Shown one piece after another: positions 22,001 to 34,000 of a stretch of DNA of 64,000 nt (position 1 is its first letter; each line of letters opens with the position of its first letter). The notes under the pieces are model-generated. The model made no database searches. It saw nothing but the letters and a program-made list of their open reading frames with translations, and was not told the DNA's origin. Position numbers and translations under genes: made by a program. The stretch comes from Ornithodoros turicata (Eukaryota; Arthropoda; Arachnida; Ixodida; Argasidae). The DNA is taken from positions 138,572,376-138,636,375 of the forward strand of contig NC_088201.1 of the NCBI RefSeq assembly GCF_037126465.1, in the 5' to 3' direction.

Positions 22001-25000
22001 CTCAACGGAGGCATCATCCGCCTACACGGATACATTCCTCAACTCACTTCTGCCTAGCCGTGTATGTTCGGCGCAATTTGCAATACATTTTCAACATTTC
22101 ACTATTACAAAAAATACTAGAATAAAACTAACGGTATAAAATTCGTCTTCCCTCTTTGCCATCTTTGCGGGCATTTTTGCGACTCTTGTTTATGCACGTG
22201 TATTAGGCGAGGTAAAAATTTCCGTGTGCGACAACCCCGCTCAGCATTTGGACACGAGGGGTGTTTTCCCAGGGATTATACACGCGCGCACTTGCTCGTT
22301 TTCCCGTTTTTGCCGCATGAATCTTCTTTCTCGTTTGGATCTTTTTGCCGCATGGATCTGTGTACTCGTTTGTATCTCCTTTCCCATTATACCTTCTTTT
22401 CTTCTGTCATGTGACCCCGTTGGATATTCTTTCCACTGATATTTTTTCTCGTCGGATTTTTCTTTCACAAGTGCTGTCTAAATTCGCACAGCGTATGCAG
22501 GCTTTGGTGTGAACTCATGGTATCCCTGCATGCAATTTCCGGGGAACAACATTTGTTTGCATTAATGTACTTGAATTTAAAGCAGCCATACTTCGTTGGA
22601 ATTTCGTTTCATGTAGTTGTGTTCTAGTGTTTCTTGGGCGCCCGCTGTTAGCTTTATAAGTAGCTGTTGTAAGTCAGCTGCTGCTGTATCTGCTGGACAG
22701 GTCCACAAGGTTCTAGGTATATAAAGTTTACTTTGCTTACTTTTAATAGGATTACATTAACTAGTTTAGCTGTTTGTTAATTAATGGCACTAGCAAAATG
22801 AACTCAGGCCCACCCGAAGCCATAACGCGTAAACGTTAAACAAAGTTTCTTAAGTGTCATTCCATCAGACATCTGAGCTGAGAGCGCAAGAAACACGGAC
22901 GAGGAATGGAGAAACAGACAGGACGGGCGCTAAGTTTCAACTACGTTTATAGAAGAAAAGGAACAACAAAGAAACCACCTTAATAGCACTCGTGTCACCG
23001 TCCTGGGCGCACCGGTTCTGAGGAAGAATCATTTCCTTTTCGGCTAAAGACACAGAAGGTGTGCTTACGCTCGCATCTTGGTGGCTACTTATTTTTTCTG
23101 CTTCTATTATTTCCCTTGTTAGTTTAGTCTTGTTTCTTGCGATGATATGGCGATCTCGATAGATAGGTTTACACCCATGAGTGTTACAATGATAAGCCAA
23201 CCACCCCTCTTTTTTCTTGTTGTTCACATGGCCTCGGTGCTCACGCAAGCGATCATTAATGCATCGCCTAGTTTGACCTATGTAGCATTTTCCACGAGTG
23301 GGTGGTAACTGATACACCACTCCTTCTTCACAGGAAACAAAGGGATTTCTGTGCTTGGTACTGCAATCTAGAAAACCTGGGGGCAATTCAATTTACTGAG
23401 TTTACTCAGCTGTTCCGGGGCCAAGAAGACAACCCTTGCTGCTGCTCTTTCACCGATCTCTTTTTAGGCTGTGCGAGATGTTATGCATATAGGGAATAAC
23501 AACTACCCTTCCTCTGTCGGGGTGGGGTTAAGGCGTCCCGCTCGTTCGTGGTAACCTAGGTCGCACAGAAGACTGGGAGGTGATAGGTTCGAATCCTACC
23601 GCCGGCTGAGATTGTCCCCGGGTTTTCCAAAGACTTTCCAGACGAATGTCCGGCACAGTTCCTCCTAAAGTCGGCCTAGGACGCATACTAACCCCCCCCC
23701 ATCCCCCACTCCTTCCTGCTGTCCTCTCTCCATATGTCCACATCTGTACGCCGCTCATAGCCATAGTTGCTTCGAGGCGCTAACAAGGAATAAAAAAAGC
23801 TACAGACACCAAAGCTACAGATACCACAACGTGCGTCGGGTAGCCTGCACTAGACTGCTCAGGCTACGTCGTGCTCATGACCACAATGAACTGACGGCAC
23901 CCCACCCCGACAGAGGAAGGGTAGTTGCTATTCCCTATAGGCATAATATCTCTCACCGCCCAAAAAAGATCGGTGAAAGAGCAGGAGGAAAGGTTGTCTT
24001 CTCTGCCCCGGAAAAGCTGAGTAAGCTCAGTAAATTGACAGGCGACGTCATGATTCACTAGTTCTTCGCGCGAATCGACCCCAACTGCACCTACTGCCTC
24101 CCATCGAAGATGCCAAGCCCGTTAGAGTCAGTCATCCATCGCCTGCGACTCAACGTCCCGTTCGCTGCAGCATTCCTTTGAGATAGGTGTCGTTGGATCG
24201 TAGAACTGTTCAACTTGCGGAACTGTGGAGGACACGGAGCACGTGCTGGTCACCTGCCGACGCTTCGACTCTAGTCGGCGTACACTGAAGAACGCCTTCG
24301 CGAAACTTGACAACCGACCATTTAGTGCTGAGAAGGTACTGGGGAGCTGGCCAAGGCAGCACCAGCAACCTGCGCTGTGTGCTCTGACGACCTACCTCAA
24401 GGACATACATGCTGATATAATCTTTTAATTCATTCAGTGCTTCCACACGCCAAGCGTCCTGGAACGGCTGATCGCACCTGTGCGACCTACGTTTCCATTT
24501 TTTTCTTTCTATTTCTATTCTATTCTATTCTATGATTTGCCCACAGGTTTCGCACACTTGCAGTACCCAGCACAGAAATTCCTTTGTTTCCTGTGATGGA
24601 GTGGTGTATAAGTTACCATTCACTTGTGGAAAATGCTATATAGGTCAAACTGGGCGAGGCATTAATGATCGCTTGCCTGAACACCAAAACCATGTGAACC
24701 AAAAGGAAAAAGAGGGGAGGTTGGATTGTCATTGTAACAGTCATGGGTGTGACCCTATCTATCGAGATTGGCATGTGATCGCAAGAAACAAGACTAACTA
24801 ACAAGGGAAATAATAGAAGCAGAAAAGATAAGTAGCTATCAAGATGCGTGCGTAAGCACACCTTCTGTGTCTTTAACCGAAACGGAACTGATCTTCCCCA
24901 GAACCAGTGCGTCCAGGACGGTGACACGTGTGCTATGAAGGTGGTTTCTTTTTTCTCCTTTTCTTCAGTTAACGTAGTTGGAAGTTAGCGCACGTCCTGT

Positions 25001-28000
25001 CTGTTTCTCCGTTCTTCGTATGTGTTTCTTGCGCTCTCAGCTCAGATGTCTCAATACCAACTAGCCCAATCCAAAACCCTTCTCAGCCCATCAATTTCAC
25101 TTCAGCGAAGCCTGTTCTCTTTGGTTCTCCGCCTTTCCTGGTTATTTCTTGTGTGAGGGCACCACCTCCCTTACAAATACTGGCACTAGTGTGGAAGTCC
25201 TGGAACCAACGATTTAGAAATTCCGCAGCGCAAAATACGATCGCCCTTGAAACAGCGCTGTTCTCGCAGTGAGGCTTAATGTAGCGGCGTCATGATTGGT
25301 CACAGTAGGAGGGAATGCCATTAGTTGTTGGGGTATGCGTGCAATTACCAGGGAACATTGTAGAAACACACGCTGTTGCCTTATTCGTCCCGCAGTATTG
25401 CGCTCCCCATGTTTGCCTGAGTCACGTGGCCAAGGGCTGCTGAAGGGCTACATCATGTGCACGTGCCTTATTTGAGGGCGCCTCGTAGGCTCTGCATGGA
25501 AGACACGAGCACAAAATTGTTTTTATGCAATCTATGCATAACAGACTGCAACGTCGAGCAAAACCTATTAGCTTTTGCGGGCATTCAATATCCTAAAACG
25601 AAAATTCTAAAACGCTCAGCAGCCCGATTTTTGACGGTCTGTAGTTGAATGTTGATCCTTCGTTGTAATGACTAGTCTCTGTCACCGGTGTTCGTTTGTG
25701 CTGGGGTTGATTGTGGGTGGGGTTGTGATGGGGGTTCCTAAAGCACACGGCGATATTGCAGGACATGCGCTGCCCTGTTACTGATGTTGGTTTGGCTTGG
25801 TTTTAAGAAAAAATAAAATGGAGATTTTGGCTTCATTGGTATGAGGGCCGCAACTTGCACCAGTTACTTTGGTAGAAAACTCTTGTAATGATGATGATGA
25901 TGATGATTAGTGGTGGTGATGATTCCGAAAGAAAACAATTACACACATACACACACTGAGATGTCACAGAACGCGCAAACATGCGACACCCAAACAGTCG
26001 AACAGCAAAACCCACAAAACACACATAGGCTCTAAACTTGTTGTCTGCATCAATGAGATTGTCTGCATCAATTGCTGATGTGATCCAGACACGTGCCGAT
26101 TTCGTGCGTGTTGTAACCGAAAAAGCGCGCACTATTATTCTGCCTGAAGGCCCATCCAGTGAAGTGAAAGAGTTCCCGGAAGCAAACGGAAAAGGAGTGG
26201 AAGTGTGTCCGTCCGGTCCCGGGGACTTGTTCCTCGCACGTATGGTATAGGACACTGAATAATGAATCCGAGATTCGAGTTATGCTCCCAAGGGCTGCTG
26301 GGGAGCGTTCTGCACTAGCACATACTTTATGTCCTATTATTTCAACACATTATTGTCAGCAATGGGGTGAAGTGTCTCGCCTACCGACGAAACTCCCTAA
26401 TCACCATCATCAAAAGAAGTTCAAGAAAACCCTTCAGCTAAATGAAACCAATCAAACTTCTATCGTTTGCTCGACACTTCAACATTGCAACTATCATATT
26501 GCCCAGTTAAAGAACATATTTAGAAACACATGTGTTGAGGCTATAATCGTAATTGTGCTTTCAGAACTGAAATTTTCAGGCACTTTTTTCTGCTCCGAGC
26601 AAAAACGGACAAAGACCTGTGTTCCTCCCAATTTTCCTTCTCTTTATTATTTTTTTTTTCGAATACTCGCGCCTCCAGTCGCTCCGCATTCCTTCAGAGG
26701 AAATACGTGTGGCATCATGCTCTCTTCAAGGGTATAGATTGAAGGAAGAGCATAAGTAGACCCCTGTTGTTTTAGGCGTTAAATAACTTTATTTAAATGA
26801 TGAGGATTTGGCGGGTGTTATGCTTTTTAATCGTAGGTAAAAATCTTAAATCGTGTTTTATTTCGACAGTGTAAAGTAGGGTGAAATCGGGCAATTTGGG
26901 GAAAGCAGATTTGTGGGTGGCAGATGAGAAAACGACCCTGTCTCACGTCCGATAAAGACGAGTTTCCGAACGTCTCTGCTGAATGTCTGGTGGCGTAGAG
27001 TTTTCCAGTACGTTGTATCGATAGCTGAATGCACTTCGGCACGTTTGCACGTTTTCTCCGGATCCACCCCATTGGCGGTTATACTAACCGGGTTTAAAAG
27101 CTAAACAGACCCATGTATCCACAAGCGAGTTCAAACCCGGACATCCCTTGTAGGCTGTGCGCACGTGGCGTCTTATCGTAAGACAGACTCAGCTGTAAAG
27201 CATCCTTTACCTAGCTTCTGTGTGCTTCTTATCTGGCTCACAAGTTAAAGTGTCGCTTACTGAGGAGAATATCCCTCATTCGTGTATTCCTATACGTAAA
27301 TACATACTATTCGTTCTCATATTACTTGGATTATCCGCCCTTCCATAATCTCTCCCTGATTTAATCACCAGTTCGAAGCTAAGTTCTGAACGTCGCGTTG
27401 ACGCCTTTCTCGATCTTTCTTCCGCAAGACCGCTGTGGACTGGACCGGAGTTCTTTGAAAGTTGGTCGAAATAAGCGATTATCTCAGATTTCACGTCTGA
27501 CCACTACCAATTCCCTCAATACCTGTTTTTTTTTCATAAATATCTGTGTTTTTGTGTAAAATATGTGTGTGTGTGTCTGCAGCTAGTCCAGAATTATCAG
27601 CAAGAACCACAAAAGTGAAATGATGCTGACATGCTGGTGCGTGACTGCGAACTAAACCCGAGACAGTTGCTGTACGCATTGTCTCGTGTTTAGTTCGCAG
27701 TATAGTGAAAAAGGGGGGAGAGGTCAATATTGCAGTTACATTGTAACTAGCGTTCCGCGTTTTCGGTGTTTATTTGAATGCAGATTCGGCGTATGTTGTT
27801 CGGTGTTTATTTATTTGAATGCAATCGTAGTTTTTCGGAATTTGAATTTTTCTGATGTGTACACGGTTTACCCCGTATCTGTCGGCGAATATAAATGGTT
27901 ATCTGAAAACTGTACGTCTCAGCAGAGCTTTAAAACCAAAATGTAACACAAAATTCACCCCTGTGAGCCATCGCGCCACTTTACTCCTCCATCGCGAAGT

Positions 28001-31000
28001 GGTGGTACATAAATGGTAAAAATAGAGCTCGTTTCATTTATTTAAATATAGCATGGGAAGCGATTAATCCCCCTAACTTTTCCTCCCGCATTCATTTCTA
28101 TTCGGTGTTTTTCGGTTAAAACTGAACTATTCAAAAAATTGCCTGCGTATGTTTTTGGGTGTTTCTCGGTTGAAATCGAAAACGCGACATCCTATTTGTA
28201 ACAGCTTTAACTCTTTCTCGACTACGTCGTGGCCGAGAAGTATAGGGAGAGCGAACTTCCCCACGGCGTCATTGGGAATTCTCAACGGTGCCGTGGTGAA
28301 GTTCGGAGTTAATCCTAATTCCAGGAATATTATGTGTTACGCGGCGCAGCTCTCGTGTTCCGTGGTCGAGTTGCTTCTCTGATCTCACGCCTTGTAATGC
28401 GTGTTTTCAATTCCGCCAATGCTACCGGTACATACAGGGTGTCCCAACTAAATGCGAACATACTGTTACAAAATATATCTTTGTTCGAGATGAAGTCAGT
28501 TGTAATGTAGTATATGTTGAAAGGCACTCCTTAAAAGGGCACCGGCAAACTCCTAAGGCAGTGTCCTATAATTAACTTTCAATAATTAACCTTTTAGTTA
28601 TAAAAGCTACAAAGTTGTCCCAATGAGAACATCTGGTCCCTTTGGTCACCTGATACCGTAGCCGTTTTCAAAACAAAAATTCGTTTCATAGGTCGTCCGC
28701 AAAAAAATCGTTTTTCGTTTATTTTGTTCATTGCGCATCTTCGGAGACGCCTCTTTCCTTCACACCGTTAAGGAGTGCGCTTCAGCATATGCTATATCGC
28801 AGCTGACATTATCTCGAAAAAAGTAATACATACATTTTCAAAAAATGCGTCATTTAGCTGGGACAAATCGCAAAATATTTCGATAAGTAAACACGATACT
28901 TGAGTGTGAGGGAAAATTCAATTTATTTCAGTTTTTATCTAAACGCTGGTTTGTTTCGGTAAAGAAAAACTTTCTTCAGACACTGTTGGACCTGCCTGTA
29001 ATTGCGTCAGTAGTGAGAAAGATTCATTGCGGGGTTTTAGGTTGCGAGACAACTGTGATCATGAACGACGTCAGAATTGTGGGGTGTGGGGTTTGACCCA
29101 GCTGAGGGTGCTTTGACATGTCTGAGCAAGTTGTACCCCTCTACCAAGTTGCCACCCTCCTCGGCCGGGTACGAACCCGCGATTTTGGGATCAGCAGGGT
29201 GAAGCGCTACCGACTACTCAGCCACCGAGCCCTGCAGTTTGAGGAAGAGCCGTCACTTACGAAATGAGGGATAAGTGGGAAGGGAAGTGGGACGCCACTT
29301 CATAATGTCATTATTGACCGATTGACGCAGCAGTAAAGTATTCTCGAAAATAGAGGACATTCTTACGCGGTCTCTCCTCTATATTCGTCTGTGTTGTCCT
29401 TCGAGGCTGCTCAATAAGTGACCTTCTACCAGCTAGCCCAATCATGCGATTACCCACGCTTCTGAATGTTACTAACCATGACAGAGAAAGAATACTAAAT
29501 AAAAACGAAAGTCGCAGCCGACCAAAAAAAAAATTCTTTTTTCATTCATTTTTTTTTCTGGATGCTTCAAGTGCATTTTACTTAACAAACTCCTCATTCG
29601 GGTGCTTCGGCGTAGACTATACAAGCTTAAAACATAGCATTGCCACAACGTGATCTCCGGAGAGGTAGGCTCGGAGCAGAGCCGTATATTAAAAGGGAGT
29701 CTGGCCATTGGGAGGAATCACAAAAAGAGGCTCGGCCTGTCAGTCACAATTTCGCTCCTCTGATTGGTTTGCTTTTTACCGAGGGGGTCGCCATGACACC
29801 AAACTGCCACCCAAAATGGCGACGAAGACAAACGCAGTGAAGCGGGGATTTCGTGACAAAAAATTTTCATAGACTAACCTGATTTTACGCTGCAAATGTA
29901 CATCCTAATATAAATTTCTCGGAAACCAGTTTCAACTTATGCTCATCCATCGATATCTAACTGAAAATAATACGTTTTGTCGCCGGTGTTAGGCCTAGTG
30001 AACACGGCTATCACAATGAAATCATAACAAAAACGGCGCTGTGCTGTACAATCTTATATTTAATTGCTGGATTTCATGGATATAAACATTCTTGCCTCTT
30101 ATATTCCAACTATTCATGGAGATTTGTTTAAAAATCATACCGACAACAGAATGTGTCCCAGCAGATGGTTCTGCCGGCAGCGGTACAACGACGGAAGCAG
30201 ACGACAATTCCCGACGTGCCTTACGCTCCCTAGGTGGCGCTCATCAAATTTGCACCAACAATCCACTACTTTTGCAGATTGCGAGAGGTATCCATTTCAA
30301 TCCCATCCAATCCACTTGCCACCCAAAATGGCGCTGCCCATGTTGGATAAGGGGGCAAATAGTGAGGATAGGCTGATTGATAGCGTCCCATATTTTAAGA
30401 CTTGATTGGTCGGAAAGCTGAAAAAGTGGGTGGAGCTTCAGGTATAGGCATGACCCATTAATGGCCAGACTCCCTTTTAATAAAACCCGCGATTTTGGGA
30501 TCAGCAGGGTGAAGCCGACTACTCAGCCACCGAGCCCTGCAGTTTGAGGAAGAGCCGTCACTTGCGAAATGAGGGATAAGTGGGAAGGGAAGTGGGACGC
30601 CACTTCATAATGTCATTATTGACCGATTGACGCAGCAGTAAAGTATTCTCGAAAATAGAAGATAAACGGCTCTGGCTCGGAGGGAGCGCGAGCGCCACGG
30701 CGCGGCCGTAAAAGATGCCTGGAATGAGGGTGGTGATTTGCGCGCCGAGTTCAGTCAACACCACCTAGATTGAGGAAGCCTGCGCATTGCCTCCTCTCGC
30801 TCCTTTGCTACGTGGAGATATATATTTAGAATTCGTCTGCTACTGCGATTCACCGTTCTGCGAATTCAAAACCCGGCAAATGATTGCAGCTCACCTGGAA
30901 CTTGGCCTAAATATTTAGACAAAAAGTACGGACGCTTTCCAGAAAATCACTTTTGGGAAAGATTGAGACCGTTTTGCCCTTTATTTCCGAGTTTTTCCCT

Positions 31001-34000
31001 TTTAGTTCGCGGGGACGTTCAATCGCAACTTGCAGACGACGGTGGTTCTCCTGAAAAGACGTACGTGGTTGGATACGGATGTTACACAATCCTGATTGGC
31101 TGACTCTTAATTGTTACGTCAGATTGCGTGCAGGCTTTCTGTATCTAGGTGGTGTTGGTTCAGTCTCCTTACTTCTCCTGCGTGGACTACGGGAAGCACT
31201 ATCACCATCACCACCACTCCCATCTCTTTCACCGCGTGTCTAGGAAGCGGCCTCATTGGCCCTTCTTCAAAACAAGGGAATAACAGCCCAACGTGATAAG
31301 CCCTTTGCTGTACCAGCTCACGTGGCTTAGTGGTCAGCGTGCTCGTCATGTCACGTCGAGACTGGGAGGTATCCGGGCCTGAATCCAGCTATCGGCTACG
31401 GTGTCTGGGTTTCTGCTGGTTTTTCCTCAGACGGCTGTCAGACATATGTCGGCGCAGTTCCCTTAGAGGTCCGCACAGGGCGCACATTCTCCTAGAGCGT
31501 TAGTCGTAACGCTACCCACCTCTGTGAGGCCGACAACGGCGAGCTTTTTCAGAAGCGAAACCACCACCACGCCATTTGCTGCGAAGGGTATCTTGAAGCA
31601 CCCGAGCACACTATAATACTATTCCCTCTGAGTAAACAGACCCTTGGTCACGCGGTGTCCTCACATTCCGCCTAGTCACATGCGTAGAGACACATTGTCA
31701 TATAGCGTACTCGCGTGTAGGTGTTGCTTGCTGAATGAGCCTGTAGCGGTTTGCAATGATGCTTACTACCTCTTCATATTGTCTCCTTTTTCCAGCGGAG
31801 ACCACGCGGAATCCGTGGAGATTCACTATGATCCGAAGGTCACCGACTACCCCACCCTACTGTCCATGTTCTGGAAGAATCACGAGCCCACTGTACAACG
31901 GAAACCACAGTACATGTCAGCAATTTTCTATCACGATAATGAGCAGAAGGAATGGGCAGAGACAACCCGTGCAGAAGAAGAGAGTATCCGGAACAAGAAA
32001 ATATACACCAAAATCGTGCCTGCTTCTACATTTTACGACGCTGAAGGGTAAGTAAATTAGATAACAATGAAACGTTTGAGGGCGATTAATGTAATTAATG
32101 CGATGACAATCCGTTAGCATTACACAGTCGTCTAACTTCTAATTGCGTCTCCCCACAACACATGCAGACATAACACATATGACATACGCCACACGGCATG
32201 ATATACAAACTCAACCGCTGGCGGATCTCTGAGAACGTACGAGACGCGTCCGAACATTTCCAGAGACGAGGCGCAACTGACGGCGGCCTCTCAGCCCCAG
32301 CTTCGTCTTTTTGTCTTCCTCCATTGGTGTAGACTAACGTACGTGTTGTCGCAAACCAGAGAAATAAAAAGCAGTGGCGGTTGATAAAGCAAGTTTATTT
32401 GTCCTCGCGAACTGTTTCGAAAAAGTTACAGTACATATCTTTTCACTTCTTGTAACTTCACTTACTTTAGGTGCTTCGACACCGAAGAACAGTTCAAAAG
32501 CCAATCGCAGTTCGCACGCCCAGTATGTATAGGTGTACAGTTTTCGAAAGGCAAAAGGGCAAGGGTGCAGGCCAGCTGGTACATGGTGAAAAAATTTGGA
32601 ACCCGAGAAAGGGACAGAGGAGGGACGACACGACACGTTCTCAAACACAGCAAACACAGGGTTTGCTGTGTTTGAGAACGTGTCGTGTCGTCCCTCCTCT
32701 GTCCCTTTCTCGGGTTCCAAATTTCTTCAGTTTTCGAAAACGGCTGGGCCTGGTGGGTTGTTGCTGCCGATGGCCGCGGGAGCACTAAAAACAAAATAAA
32801 AACAATTTATTGATGATGCATAGCTCTGAACGAAAATCACTGTTATGAATTACACAATCGACGAATATTTCGTATTTGAGCACCAAAGCACACGTGTCAC
32901 AAACATTCGTAGATCACAATGAACCAACGGTTGCGACGTGCATGAGGGGCGGCTAGCGTAATCACACATAATTTCATTAGCGGCATATCCCAGGCGCACA
33001 AGTTACGGCAACGCACTGCACTATGAAACGCCTCTAACGTACAGAGTGACTCGTAATTGTTGTATGTAACACACTTCATACGATAAACCAGTGTTACTTC
33101 CTTCGGTAACAATAGGTAACCGAACTTGTCTTACCGTTCACCTGCGTGGCATCGGAAGGAGTGCAAACTTTCTCACGAACGATTTCCGCGTCCTTTGGAT
33201 GTGCCTGTCATGTTCGTCTTTCCGCTGTTGTCATGATCAGCTGGATGTTCCATTCCGTTTTTACATTAGCTGTTCGTCACAATGTAAATCTAAAGTGTTC
33301 ATAACCCTCTAAAATACCCGCTAGTGTCTTGGAGCACAACGGTTGTAGTCCGAGAGAGAATGCGTGGCTGAACATGTCTCCTCCGTATTTTTTTTTCTTT
33401 TTTTCTCCTGCGTTCGACGACCGCCCGCATCCTCGTTCCTCAATGAAATGACTCTCGCCCAATCAGCGCGAAGGAAGAGAGAGGACAGTTCTAGGAGACC
33501 AATGAGCATCCAAATATTTACACATATATTCCGCAGCCAATTAGGGATATGTAGAGCAGCTTCACCAGCAGGGACATTGTATTCGGAGCTGTGCGTTTCG
33601 CTTTAGAGCCGGTGGCTGGCTCACGCTACGAGCTGCCGTCGCTCCCGGATTGCACGTGACGGAGAACAGCGAATCGGCTTGCGGAGCGTAGCCTCATTCA
33701 CTATTGTCCGTCACGTGCCACTCTGTAGACGGACACCTCGGACGCCGGCTTCTATTCGCAATGGGACTTCTAATGATAACGCATTAATAGTAATGATTTG
33801 CGGCTTTATATCATGAGACATCTGTACGCATTGCCGACGCCACTGTGGTCGGTCTGTGAACTAATTTTGCCCACTCCTGAGGGTTCTTTAGCGTGCACTG
33901 AAATCTCTACGAACGGCGCACAGCATTTAACGACCCCCGCGGAAGACGGCGTGTCAGAGTAACTTGTACCCTCCGACCAACCTGCTGACCGTCCTCGGCC

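Noticed and set aside
22937..23386. Host GIY-YIG nuclease gene
   Set aside because: The domain is joined to Penelope-type RT remnants, occurs twice with the same 3' end, and is frame-broken. It belongs to a retroelement.
27645..27700. microRNA precursor
   Set aside because: The stem is too short and too perfect with a small loop, and its flank matches the hairpin-insertion family.
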